From the NCBI RefSeq assembly GCF_003259185.1, contig NZ_QGMP01000001.1, forward strand, positions 744,001 through 808,000: a stretch of 64,000 nt of DNA, given 5' to 3'. Positions 33,886 to 44,157 of the stretch are shown here, piece after piece. Made by a program: the position numbers and the translations under genes. Source of the stretch: Isoalcanivorax indicus (GTDB lineage: Bacteria > Pseudomonadota > Gammaproteobacteria > Pseudomonadales > Alcanivoracaceae). The notes beneath the pieces were generated by a model that worked only from the letters and a program-made list of their open reading frames with translations, was not told where the DNA came from and did not search any database. Every line of letters begins with the position of its first letter. The first letter of the stretch is position 1.

Positions 33886-34497
33886 CTAGCGCAGCGCCGC
33901 CAGCATCAAGCGCACCGCCTCTTCGCTGACTTCTTCCATGTCCTGCCGATCCACATAAATGCCGTCATTCAGCAGCTTGCACAAGCCGTGCAGGGTGGCC
34001 CAGCTGGCCTGCGCCAGGCGCAGTGGCTTGCTGCCCTGTGGCAGGGTGCCATGTTGCAACAAACCGGCGATGCGGTCGGCATAATGCCGAAAAGCCGCGA
34101 AGGCGGTCTCGCGCAGCGCATCCGTGGGCTGGCCGCTCTTCCACAAGGGGCGCCCGAACATCAGCTCATAGCGTTCCGGGTGATCGGTGGCAAAGCGCAG
34201 GTAATCGCGGACAAAGTCTCGCAGGCCCTCGGCGGGGTCATTGCCGCTACCCAGGCGCGCGTTGTCGATCATGGTTTTCAGATCACGGAAGCCTTCCTCG
34301 GCCAGCGCACTGAGCAGGGCGTTCTTGTCGCGGAAATGGTGGTAGGGCGCCATGCGCGACACGCCGATGCGCTCCGCCAGCTTGCGCAGGCTCATGCCGC
34401 CGATACCGTCTTCACGCAGCAGCTGGTCCGCCTCGCGCAGCAGGGTGGCGCGCAGATCGCCGTGGTGGTAGCCGGGCTTGTCCTGGTGGGTGGCCAT
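33886..34497 (-). CDS. TetR-family regulator, probably of fadH
   Basis: A 203-residue TetR/AcrR repressor with an N-terminal helix-turn-helix (MSLRKLAERIGVSRMAPYHHF, about residues 35-55) and a WHG-type C-terminal ligand domain (LAQASWATLHGL). It is divergent from fadH. The 110-bp gap between the two starts contains a near-ideal composite palindrome with 15-bp arms (34545-34580), which is very likely its operator and suggests control of both genes by a fatty-acyl ligand. The start at 34497 is the first ATG of the frame. Target and ligand are inferred from position only. Confidence 0.88.
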   Translation of the reverse strand: MATHQDKPGYHHGDLRATLLREADQLLREDGIGGMSLRKLAERIGVSRMAPYHHFRDKNALLSALAEEGFRDLKTMIDNARLGSGNDPAEGLRDFVRDYLRFATDHPERYELMFGRPLWKSGQPTDALRETAFAAFRHYADRIAGLLQHGTLPQGSKPLRLAQASWATLHGLCKLLNDGIYVDRQDMEEVSEEAVRLMLAALR

Positions 34498-34544
34498 GGC
34501 GTGTCCCTTGTCTGTCCCGTTGAGTCGTGTGGCTGCTGAGTCTT

Positions 34545-36649
<2,105 letters not shown>

Positions 36650-36660
36650 GCTGAGCCCTG

Positions 36661-36993
36661 TCAGTTGCAGTACTGCCCGTAGCGCCCCAGCGCGCGGTTG
36701 CTTGAGCGATCCACCATATCCACCCAGACCGTCAGTGGCTCCTGGGTGCGTCGATTGGTCAGGTCTGCAAAATCGCTGGTCGGCAAGGGGCCGCTGGCCT
36801 CCAGCCGGTCGCCGGGCTTGGGGGCTTCGCCGCGAATCAGTTTCAGCAGCACCTGGCCTTGCCCGGTGTTCAGCATGATGTAGCCGCATTCCTGGCCGCT
36901 CAGGATGACGGTGCCAGCGCGGCTGGCATGCGCGGCGGTGCCGGCAAACAGCAGCAGCAAGGTGAGGGCGCCAGCGAGCAGGGCAGAGGGCAT
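36661..36993 (-). CDS. Small secreted protein of unknown function
   Basis: A 110-residue exported protein. The start at 36993 is chosen because AAGGAG sits eight bases upstream and it yields a classical signal peptide (MPSALLAGALTLLLLFAGTAAHA); longer starts in the frame are not supported. The mature part is about 85 residues with two cysteines (QECGYIML and a C-terminal QYCN), possibly a disulfide, and no recognised domain. It is convergent with fadH (11 bp apart). It lies downstream of a membrane-protein gene on the same strand with an 81-bp gap. Function unknown. Confidence 0.7.
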   Translation of the reverse strand: MPSALLAGALTLLLLFAGTAAHASRAGTVILSGQECGYIMLNTGQGQVLLKLIRGEAPKPGDRLEASGPLPTSDFADLTNRRTQEPLTVWVDMVDRSSNRALGRYGQYCN

Positions 36994-37074
36994 GCGGGTG
37001 AATCTCCTTGTTTTTATAGTGCCGTCTTTCATGAGGCTATTGTGACGTGAACCGGTGAGCACGCCAAGCGCCGG

Positions 37075-37608
37075 TCAGCGGCGCAGGGGCAGCAGCCAGT
37101 ACAAGACGGCCAGCACGTAAACCAGCACCAGCGTCCATTTTCCCAGTGAACAGAGCCAGCTCAGCCGGGCCAGGCCATCGGTAATCAGCAGGGGTTCGGC
37201 AAGAAACACGCGCTGCACGCTGTTTTCCAGCACATCCAGTAAACCGGACAGCATCGGCAGCGGCAATAGCCGATCCCAGGCTGCGCCGGCGCCGCGCCAC
37301 GAAAAGACCACGGCCAGGGCACAGGTGCCGAATATCGCGTACCAGAACGGGTGCAGCGCATCGAGCATGAAATGCGCCTGATAGACCCCCAGCAGGCCGG
37401 CCTCCTCCCAGGCCTGGAACTGTGCCACGTAGGCGTCGGCGCTTGTAAAGCCCAGCTGCATTCGCAGCAGGGTATCCGGGCCGCCCAGCGGCGCGAACGC
37501 CAGCCCGAGCAAGGTCTGTGACAGCAGGAACACCAGGCCGGAGAGGCATAGCAGCCAGGGCAGGTTGAACGCGGTGCGCAAGCGCCCGGTGGTCATCGGA
37601 ACGGTCAT
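37075..37608 (-). CDS. Small multi-spanning membrane protein
   Basis: A 177-residue protein with about four hydrophobic segments (about residues 16-40, 85-105, 115-135 and 150-172) and a short periplasmic or cytosolic loop containing FQAWEEAGLLGVYQAHFMLDAL. I do not recognise the family. It follows the MliC-like gene by 15 bp on the same strand, so the two may be cotranscribed. The coding frame is clean and its GC content matches the flanks. Function unknown. Confidence 0.65.
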   Translation of the reverse strand: MTVPMTTGRLRTAFNLPWLLCLSGLVFLLSQTLLGLAFAPLGGPDTLLRMQLGFTSADAYVAQFQAWEEAGLLGVYQAHFMLDALHPFWYAIFGTCALAVVFSWRGAGAAWDRLLPLPMLSGLLDVLENSVQRVFLAEPLLITDGLARLSWLCSLGKWTLVLVYVLAVLYWLLPLRR

Positions 37609-37623
37609 GGTTTCAGCCTGTGG

Positions 37624-38031
37624 TCAGTGGGACATCTGCAGGCAGACGTAGGTGTCGTCTGCGGCACTCAGCAGCGCCTCGCTGCCTTTGCTGTGCCAGG
37701 TCAGGTCGGCGTTGGCATAGCGCACCCCGGAGGCGCTGGGAGCCTGGGCCAGTGAGGCGTCACGGGGCAGCACTTCCAGCACCTGGGTTTCGCCCTGCAG
37801 ATGCAGGGTGACGCTGTCCTGGGCATAGCTGGCCTGCACCTGCAGTGCTTCGGCGCACTGGTAGCGCACTTCGCTGATGATGCCGGTGTCGGGCGTGTGA
37901 GCGTCCTGCGCGGTAGCGTGGGCCGCGTCTTCCCTGTCGATTTCAGGTTGTGGCGGCTCTGGCTCACCGCAGCCGCTGAGCAGAAAAGAGAAGGTACCTG
38001 CAAGCAAGAACGTGACGGCGATCCTGGTCAT
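37624..38031 (-). CDS. mliC: MliC-family lysozyme-inhibitor-like lipoprotein
   Basis: A 135-residue lipoprotein (signal MTRIAVTFLLAGTFSFLLSGC, Cys21). After an acidic, proline-rich linker comes a compact domain with the MliC features: VRYQCAEALQVQASYAQDSVTLHL (shown for spacing), SGVRYANADLTWHSKGSEALL, and a second cysteine at the end (YVCLQM). MliC proteins protect the cell wall by inhibiting C-type lysozyme and sit in the outer membrane. The family call rests on this pattern, not on a search. It leads a possible two- or three-gene unit ending at 36661. Confidence 0.7.
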   Translation of the reverse strand: MTRIAVTFLLAGTFSFLLSGCGEPEPPQPEIDREDAAHATAQDAHTPDTGIISEVRYQCAEALQVQASYAQDSVTLHLQGETQVLEVLPRDASLAQAPSASGVRYANADLTWHSKGSEALLSAADDTYVCLQMSH

Positions 38032-38090
38032 GACGGGCTCCCTGGGTTTCCTTACGCGCTACCCGATTATGCGACGGCAGTGACCGACTG

Positions 38091-38143
38091 GCCAGCATGA
38101 CGCGCTGCCCCCCCCCGGAGGGGAGGTGGCGCGTCATGCTGGC
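38091..38143 (-). terminator. Long perfect hairpin after the acyl-CoA dehydrogenase operon
   Basis: A perfect 15-bp stem (GCCAGCATGACGCGC at 38091-38105 and its complement at 38129-38143) encloses a 23-nt loop with a run of nine C and a G-rich half. It lies 25 bp past the stop of the gene at 38168. No T-run follows, so termination is likely but not typical. Confidence 0.55.
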
Positions 38144-38167
38144 GTCGGTGCCGTGATACCTCGCCTT

Positions 38168-39376
38168 TTACTTCAGCTCTTTCGAGGTCAGGCCGAGCAG
38201 ACGCCGGGCGATGATCAGCAGCTGGATTTGCTGGGTGCCTTCGAAAATATCCAGAATCTTCGAATCCCGCGCCCATTTCTCCAGCAGTTCGTCTTCGGTG
38301 TAACCCAGCGCACCGCACAGCTCCACACAACGCAGTGTGATGGTGTTCCCCACACGCCCGGCCTTGGCCTTGGAGATGGAGGCTTCCACCGAGTTGGGCT
38401 TGCGATTATCCGCCATCCAGGCCGCCTTGACGGTCAGCCAGTAGGCGGCTTCCCATTCGGCCTCCATGGTGTACAGCTCGGCTTCCATGGCACTGACATT
38501 GCTGATCGGGGCGTCATAGTCCAGGCGCGTATGTTCGGCCATCAACTCGCGGGTACGGTCCAGGGCCGCCTTGGCGCAGCCCAGGGCGAAGCAGGCTACC
38601 AGGGGACGGGTGTTGTCGAAGGTCTCCATCACGCCCGCGAAACCCTTGGCGACATCCACTTCCGGATTGCCCAGCAGGTTTTCCTTCGGCACGCGGCAAT
38701 CGGTGAAGGTGATCGCGGCGGTGTCCGAGGCGCGGATGCCGAGTTTCTTCTCCAGTCGCACCAGTTCCATGCCGGGCGTGCCCCACTCGACCACGAACGA
38801 CTTGATGGCCGCGCGACCCAGTGCCAGATCCAGGCTGGCCCACACCACCACACAGTCGGCGCGCTCGCCGGAGGTCACATAGATTTTCTCGCCGTTCAGC
38901 ACATAGTGGTCGCCATCTTCTTTCGCGGTGGTACGAATGGCGGCGGAGTCGGAACCGGCGCCGGGCTCGGTGATCGCCATCGCCGCCCACTTGCCCTTGA
39001 AGCGCTCCAGTTGCTCGTCGTTGGCCACCGCGGCAATGGCAGCGTTACCCAGGCCCTGACGCGGCATCGACAACAGCAGGCCCACGTCGCCGTAACACAG
39101 CTCCAGTGCGCCCAGGCAGGTGGTCATGTTGGCGCCATTCTTGACCGTGTTGTCGTCACGCTTGTCACGGCCCTTGCCGGTCTGGCTGGCACCGGCGCTG
39201 GAGGTGGGGTCGCCGTCGTTCATGCCATCCAGCACCGAGGCCAGCATATCCAGTTCTTTGGGGTATTCGTGTTCGGCGCGGTCATATTTGCGCGAGATCG
39301 GCCGGAACACACTCAGGGCCACCTGATGTGCATTGTTGATCAGCGGCTTCATTTTTTTAGGCAGATCAAAATTCAT
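38168..39376 (-). CDS. Acyl-CoA dehydrogenase
   Basis: A 402-residue flavoenzyme oxidising acyl-CoA to enoyl-CoA. It has the FAD-binding AITEPGAGSDSAA segment, the YVLNGEKIYVTSG motif, and a C-terminal DIFEGTQQIQLLIIARRLLG, with the EGT region carrying a glutamate in the usual catalytic area. It lies 18 bp downstream of another acyl-CoA dehydrogenase gene, so the two are cotranscribed and may form a heteromeric pair as in some steroid and long-chain systems. The substrate range is not visible. A long hairpin ends the operon. Confidence 0.88.
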   Translation of the reverse strand: MNFDLPKKMKPLINNAHQVALSVFRPISRKYDRAEHEYPKELDMLASVLDGMNDGDPTSSAGASQTGKGRDKRDDNTVKNGANMTTCLGALELCYGDVGLLLSMPRQGLGNAAIAAVANDEQLERFKGKWAAMAITEPGAGSDSAAIRTTAKEDGDHYVLNGEKIYVTSGERADCVVVWASLDLALGRAAIKSFVVEWGTPGMELVRLEKKLGIRASDTAAITFTDCRVPKENLLGNPEVDVAKGFAGVMETFDNTRPLVACFALGCAKAALDRTRELMAEHTRLDYDAPISNVSAMEAELYTMEAEWEAAYWLTVKAAWMADNRKPNSVEASISKAKAGRVGNTITLRCVELCGALGYTEDELLEKWARDSKILDIFEGTQQIQLLIIARRLLGLTSKELK

Positions 39377-39394
39377 GATGCAGTCCTCCGCTGA

Positions 39395-40702
39395 TTAAAG
39401 GTGCAGGCCGCCGAACAGGACACCGACGGCCCGAAGGTCGCGGTACCAGCGTTCAACCGGATATTCGTGAGTGAAGCCATGGCCGCCGAGCAGTTGCACA
39501 CCGTCGGTGCCGATCTTCATGGCTTTTTCTTTTACCAGAATGCGCGCCAGGTAGGCTTCGCGCTGGAAGTCCTTGCCTTGTTCGGCGCGGCTGACCGCGC
39601 GCCAGGTCAGCATGCGCATGGCATCCACCTCAATGGCCATATCGGCAATCAGGAAGGCCACGGCCTGACGATGGCTGATGGGCTCGCCGAAGGCCTTGCG
39701 CTCGTTGCAGTAGGGAATCACATAATCCAGCACGGCCTGGGCATTGCCGACCGCCAGGGCGCACCAGGCAAGGGTGCCCAGATCGATGAACTTGCGATAA
39801 TCGAAGTCGTCACTGCCCAGACGCTGCGCGGCGCTGACCTTGACGTTTTCCAGGATCAGCGGGCGCTGGCCGCTGGCGCGGATACCCATCGACGGATCCT
39901 CGCCGGCGCTGAGCCCTTCGCTGCCGCCTTCAACGATAAACACGGCGGGGCCACTGTCAGTCTGTGCGGCCACCAGGAACAGCTCGGCTTCCGCTGCCAG
40001 CGGCACCAGCGCCTTGGTGCCGTTGAGCACATAGTGATCGCCCTCGCGGGTGGCGCGGGTCTTGAGTTTCATCGGGTCGAACATCAGGTGCGGTTCGGTC
40101 ACGGCGATGGCCGCTTTCGGCGGCTGCTCGCCGGCGAAGGCGGGCAGGTAACGCGCCTGCTGATCGGCAGAGCCCCAGTGCGTCAGCGCATTGGCCACGC
40201 TCATGGGCGAGAGGATGGCGACCGCCTGGCCCATGTCGCCCCAGGCCAGATCTTCGGCGATCAGCATGGTGGTCACGGGGGAGCGCTCGCTGGCCGCGCC
40301 GCCGAGGGATTCCGGTACGGCAAAGAAATTCAGCCCCAGCTCCAGCGCGGCGGCCAGCGTTTCGTCGCTGGTGGCCTGGGCGGCGTCGGCCTCTTCGCCG
40401 CGCGGGCGCAGCACTTCACTGGCAAAGGATTTCACCGAGTCACGCATCATCTGCTGTTCTTCGGTAATGTTCAGGTCGAACAGACCCTGGGCGTGTCCCG
40501 GCGCATTCAGACGCTCTGGCTTGTCCAGCTTGTTAGCGCTGCTGAAGGTGCGTGCCGAGGTGGTGATGACACGAAAGCCGGTGCGGGTGAGCGAGTAGGC
40601 TACCCGTTCGATGACCCGGCGCAGGCCGAGTTTGTCCAGCAGGCTGGAGCTGGCCATCTTGTTCAGTGCGGTCAGGGCGTAGCCGACGGCATCTTTGGCC
40701 AT
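39395..40702 (-). CDS. Acyl-CoA dehydrogenase family protein, divergent
   Basis: A 435-residue acyl-CoA dehydrogenase-fold protein and first gene of a two-gene operon. The N-terminus is about 70 residues longer than usual (MAKDAVGYALTALNKMASSS onward, with no clear signal). The core has AIAVTEPHLMFDP in place of the normal TEPxAGSD, and the C-terminus has the GGHGFTHEYPVERWYRDLR motif. The altered FAD loop and lack of an obvious catalytic glutamate make independent activity uncertain. It may be a structural partner of the enzyme encoded at 38168. Acyl chain specificity is unknown. Confidence 0.82.
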   Translation of the reverse strand: MAKDAVGYALTALNKMASSSLLDKLGLRRVIERVAYSLTRTGFRVITTSARTFSSANKLDKPERLNAPGHAQGLFDLNITEEQQMMRDSVKSFASEVLRPRGEEADAAQATSDETLAAALELGLNFFAVPESLGGAASERSPVTTMLIAEDLAWGDMGQAVAILSPMSVANALTHWGSADQQARYLPAFAGEQPPKAAIAVTEPHLMFDPMKLKTRATREGDHYVLNGTKALVPLAAEAELFLVAAQTDSGPAVFIVEGGSEGLSAGEDPSMGIRASGQRPLILENVKVSAAQRLGSDDFDYRKFIDLGTLAWCALAVGNAQAVLDYVIPYCNERKAFGEPISHRQAVAFLIADMAIEVDAMRMLTWRAVSRAEQGKDFQREAYLARILVKEKAMKIGTDGVQLLGGHGFTHEYPVERWYRDLRAVGVLFGGLHL

Positions 40703-40822
40703 GACGGAATCCTCTGTCGGTTGTCGGAGAGGCTTCCGATTATGCGGTGAGGGCGCAGACTCACAATGACTGCGTCGCCCTGTGAAGAAGGCCGCGCGGC
40801 AACCTTCGGTGAAAGGCAGGTG

Positions 40823-40855
40823 AAAAAAAGGGCGCCTCTGAGGGGAGAGGCGCCC
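40823..40855 (-). terminator. Rho-independent terminator after the Ig-domain lipoprotein gene
   Basis: A perfect 10-bp stem (GGGCGCCTCT at 40830-40839 and AGAGGCGCCC at 40846-40855) with a 6-nt loop is followed on the minus strand by seven T (40823-40829). It lies 29 bp past the stop at 40885. Confidence 0.93.
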
Positions 40856-40884
40856 GAAGCCGCATGAACTATGCGGGAGTCAAA

Positions 40885-42450
40885 TCAATTTCTGCAAAGC
40901 AGACGAATGGTGCAAAGGATGTCGGACAGCGGATCAAGGATCGGCGCCAGGGCATCCACCAGACCGCCGCTGAGGTCGACCAGGTTGCCGGTCTCCAGAT
41001 CCAGCACGCTGATGGCCAGCAGGCCGCCGACTTCGGCATCCAGCAGGGCGCCATTGAGCAGGCTGGCCTGCACCAGGGCTTCAACACTGAAGTTCTCGAA
41101 CAGGGTGTTCAGTACCGGCACCTGTTCCAGGGCGCCTTGCAGTTCACCCAGTACGGTATTCAGCGCGTCTTCCAGCGGATCGGGCAGCAGGCCCAGGCCA
41201 TTGGGGTCCAGGATCGACAGGTCGATGCCCAGTACGCCACCGTCGCCGATCAGGGCTTCGGCCAGCAGGCCCGGGATTTCTGCCGGGTCGCCGCCGGTGA
41301 AGGCATCGGCCAGCTGTTGCAGGGCCAGCGGGTCCAGACCGATATCCAGTGCCAGCGTGCAGTTCTCGCCGGGGGTGGACGGGTCGCAGATCGCCACCAG
41401 GGTGTTTTCCAGGGCGAAGTTGTCGAAGTCGAAATCACCGAAGTCTTCCGGGCTCGGCAGGTTCGACAGCGGCAGCTTGACGATCAGCAGGTTGTCCAGG
41501 TTGCTCAGGCCATCGTCGCCATCACCCAACTGCAGGTTTTCCAGCAGGGTGCCGCCGATAAAGTTCAGGGCGTCGCCCAGGCCCGGAATCTGGCTGATCA
41601 GTTCGTCGTTGAGCAGCACCACCACGCCGCCGGTGCGGAAGTCGCTGGAGAAGGGGGCTTCCAGCGAGTTACCGGCCAGATCGCGGATGTTGGTGTTGAT
41701 GCTGAGGTCGTAGTACTCCTGCATGACCAGATCGCTGGCGGGTGTAAAGGTGGCGACCTCGCCATTGACGTCAAAGGTGCCGGTGACCACGTTGCCGTTG
41801 TCGCGGCGGGTCAGCACGATGTTGGTGCTGTTGACGGTATCCGGCAGGACCGGCTCGCTGAAGGTGATGACGACATTGGTGCTGGTGGCCACGAGTGTCG
41901 CGCCATCGGCCGGATTGACCGCCTCGACGCGCGGCTGCTCGCCGTCGATCACGCCGCCGGTGGTGAAGGTGCGATCGCCGGCCTCGCCCTCGGCCAGGAA
42001 TTTCGGCGGGAACGGATCGACACACTCGGCGGCACGCAGCTCAGGCCCGATGGTCAGGGTGTGCAGCGTGTTGGAGGCCAGGTTCATCTGCGGCGTCATG
42101 GTCACGGTGCGGCCATTGACCGAGTAATTCACCGCCACCGGCGCGCCATTGGCGGTCAGGAACAGTGTCGTTTCATTCACCGAATCTTCGGCGACCGGCT
42201 CGTTGAAGCGCACCACCAGCGAGATGTTCTGCGGCACGTTGGTGGCGCCGTCGGCGGGCACCAGGCCATCGAGTTCGAACAGCTGGGTCGGATCTTCGCA
42301 GAAGCTTTCTTCACGCGGATCTTCCGGCCCGCCAGTACCCGGGGGCAACTCGATGCGCGGGTCGCTGGGGCGGTTGCTGCCACCGCAGGCCGCCAGGCTG
42401 ACCGCCAGCAGGCCGGTCAGAAACAGGGTGTACCATTGTACGTTTTTCAT
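40885..42450 (-). CDS. Lipoprotein with two SbsA/Big_5-type Ig domains
   Basis: A 521-residue lipoprotein (signal ending LAAC, Cys22). It has two bacterial Ig-like domains typical of calcium-independent adhesins and S-layer proteins (PADGATNVPQNISLVVRFNEPV and PADGATLVATSTNVVITFSEPV, about residues 63-175 and 180-272). A C-terminal ~230-residue domain is rich in Leu, Gly and Asp (for example LGDALNFIGGTLLENLQ), which I do not recognise. It follows the OmpA-type gene by 25 bp on the same strand and is likely cotranscribed, suggesting an outer-membrane-associated complex. Function unknown; cell-surface adhesion is a guess. Confidence 0.8.
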   Translation of the reverse strand: MKNVQWYTLFLTGLLAVSLAACGGSNRPSDPRIELPPGTGGPEDPREESFCEDPTQLFELDGLVPADGATNVPQNISLVVRFNEPVAEDSVNETTLFLTANGAPVAVNYSVNGRTVTMTPQMNLASNTLHTLTIGPELRAAECVDPFPPKFLAEGEAGDRTFTTGGVIDGEQPRVEAVNPADGATLVATSTNVVITFSEPVLPDTVNSTNIVLTRRDNGNVVTGTFDVNGEVATFTPASDLVMQEYYDLSINTNIRDLAGNSLEAPFSSDFRTGGVVVLLNDELISQIPGLGDALNFIGGTLLENLQLGDGDDGLSNLDNLLIVKLPLSNLPSPEDFGDFDFDNFALENTLVAICDPSTPGENCTLALDIGLDPLALQQLADAFTGGDPAEIPGLLAEALIGDGGVLGIDLSILDPNGLGLLPDPLEDALNTVLGELQGALEQVPVLNTLFENFSVEALVQASLLNGALLDAEVGGLLAISVLDLETGNLVDLSGGLVDALAPILDPLSDILCTIRLLCRN

Positions 42451-42475
42451 CGTCTTTCTCCCAAAAGCGGGCCGC

Positions 42476-43549
42476 TCAGCGGCGCTTCATCTCTTCGCGG
42501 GTGGCCTGGACTACCGCTTCCACGCGGCGGTTTCGGGCGCGGCCCTCTGCGGTACTGTTGTCGGCAATCGGTTGCGTCAGACCCATGCCCGAGGTGCGGA
42601 TACGGCTGGAATCAATACCGAACTCGGAGATCAGCACGCGCATTACAGCGTCGGCCCGGCTCAATGACAGGTTCTGGTTGTAAGAGGCCGTGCCGGTAGA
42701 GTCGGTGTGGCCTTCCAGCAGCACTTCGCTGTCCGGATACTGGATCAGCACTTCAGCGATCTGGCCGATGTCCTCGAAGAATTCCGGCCGTACGGTGGTG
42801 CTGTCGTGCTCGAATTCCACATACAGGGTGATGTTGACGCTCTCGGTGAGCATGATCGGGCAGCCGACTTCGTCCACCAGGGCGCCAGCCGGGGTATCCG
42901 GGCACTGGTCCAGATGGTCCGGTACGCCGTCGCCGTCGGAATCCATCCAGATCTCGGCACGCGGGGTCGGGGTGGCAGCGGCATAGCGCTTGCCGAACAG
43001 GAAGTTCAGCGCCACGAACGGCTGGGTGTCGACAAAGCCGTCGTCCAGCTCGATCAGACCGCGCAGGCCACCGTCGAGCATGAAGCGGTGGTTCTGACCC
43101 AGCAGGCGTTGCAGACCGGCTTCCAGGACAATGGCGTCTTCGCGCTTGGTGCCCAGGCCGTCCACCTTCAGGCGGTTGTAGCCGTAACCGGCGCCGCCAT
43201 AGGGCACAAAGCCGATCAGTGACATTTCATGCCAGTGGACCCGGCCGGTCAGATTGATCAGGCGAGCGTCGACATCGATGTCTGTCTGGCGGGTCTCGGT
43301 GCTGCCATCGCCATACTGCAACTGCGCCGAGAAGCGCGGGTTGAAGCGATAGCCCAGATGAATGGCGGGTTGCCAGAAGTTGTGGATGTTGTCGAGGTTG
43401 TCCCGGCCTTTGCCTGCGTCGTAATAGGACCCCTGAATACCCACATACCCGAAAGAATCCGGCCAACGCTGTTCGGCGATTGCCGGAGCGCCCGCCAGCA
43501 GGGCGGTCAGCCCGGCGACCAGCGCGGATCGTGAAATGAATGTCTTCAT
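42476..43549 (-). CDS. OmpA-family outer-membrane protein with a TSP3 calcium repeat
   Basis: A 357-residue OmpA-like protein. The start at 43549 (MKTFISRSALVAGLTALLAG) gives a signal peptide. An eight-strand barrel of about 180 residues follows, then a thrombospondin type-3-like calcium repeat (DSDGDGVPDHLDQCPDTPAG) and a peptidoglycan-binding OmpA domain (LEGHTDSTGTASYNQNLSLSRA, then GRARNRRVEAVV). It should tether the outer membrane to the cell wall. It has a close paralogue at 44158, separated by a 0.6-kb gap. It is first in an operon with the Ig-domain lipoprotein. OprF-like function is possible. Confidence 0.9.
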   Translation of the reverse strand: MKTFISRSALVAGLTALLAGAPAIAEQRWPDSFGYVGIQGSYYDAGKGRDNLDNIHNFWQPAIHLGYRFNPRFSAQLQYGDGSTETRQTDIDVDARLINLTGRVHWHEMSLIGFVPYGGAGYGYNRLKVDGLGTKREDAIVLEAGLQRLLGQNHRFMLDGGLRGLIELDDGFVDTQPFVALNFLFGKRYAAATPTPRAEIWMDSDGDGVPDHLDQCPDTPAGALVDEVGCPIMLTESVNITLYVEFEHDSTTVRPEFFEDIGQIAEVLIQYPDSEVLLEGHTDSTGTASYNQNLSLSRADAVMRVLISEFGIDSSRIRTSGMGLTQPIADNSTAEGRARNRRVEAVVQATREEMKRR

Positions 43550-44109
43550 GTTGCTTCCCTCTTTGTGACTCCCGGAAAAATTCAAGACTCAGCGCGTAAT
43601 CCGGGTAGCCCGGATCACGGCGTCATGATCGGATATCGGTGTCCAGAGAGGGGGGCGAGCAAGGAGACTTGGCGCGGGAGGGGTCGAAACGGCGTCTGGA
43701 AAGGCCGCCATGCACCAAGTAAAAATTCATTTAATTCAGTGCCTTGCGAATGATATCACAGTGATATCACAAGGCCTGCCGGGCCAGCCACTGTTGTATT
43801 TTTGTCATGGATTGTAGTTGAGCTTTGCGTGGCGAGGCGGGGAGTACCGGGGGATTACAATGGGGAGGTGAGAAAGGTGATAGGTAAGGGATAAGTTGTC
43901 TATCTGCCCGGCTTTTCATGTAGTGGCATTGTTACGCCCGGGTAAAGATTTTCATACAGGCTCATTTGTAAGAGATATCTTACAAGAAAGATAGCGAATG
44001 TCTTACAAGGATAGTAGCGAATGTCTTACACGGGCCTGCGCACGGACGGACCTCGGGGACTCGCCGCGTCAGCAGTATCAGGGAAAACAGGGAAGAAGAC
44101 GTGAAACGT
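43550..44109. other. Gap with palindromic and direct repeats, no gene seen
   Basis: A 560-bp stretch between the two OmpA genes with no convincing gene. It contains a perfect dyad TTGTAAG-AGATAT-CTTACAA (43966-43985), a 16-bp direct repeat TAGCGAATGTCTTACA (43992-44007 and 44015-44030, spaced 23 bp), and a TGATATCACA/GTGATATCAC pair (43751-43770) whose second half is a perfect palindrome. TCTTACA or its complement therefore occurs four times within about 65 bp, suggesting a protein-binding array or repeated element. The gap is AT-richer than the surroundings. Confidence 0.6.
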
Positions 44110-44129
44110 GGCCCGGCAAGCGCCGGGCC
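44110..44129 (-). terminator. Hairpin after the second OmpA gene
   Basis: GGCCCGGC and GCCGGGCC (8-bp stem, 4-nt loop) lie about 30 bp past the stop at 44158. On the minus strand they are followed by ACGTTTC, so the T-run is weak. Confidence 0.6.
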
Positions 44130-44157
44130 AGGAGTGTAGCGGGAGGGCGGGTCGGGG

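Noticed and set aside
43966-44030. CRISPR-like array
   Set aside because: There is only one dyad and one pair of 16-bp direct repeats at 23-bp spacing, no multi-unit array, and no cas genes nearby.
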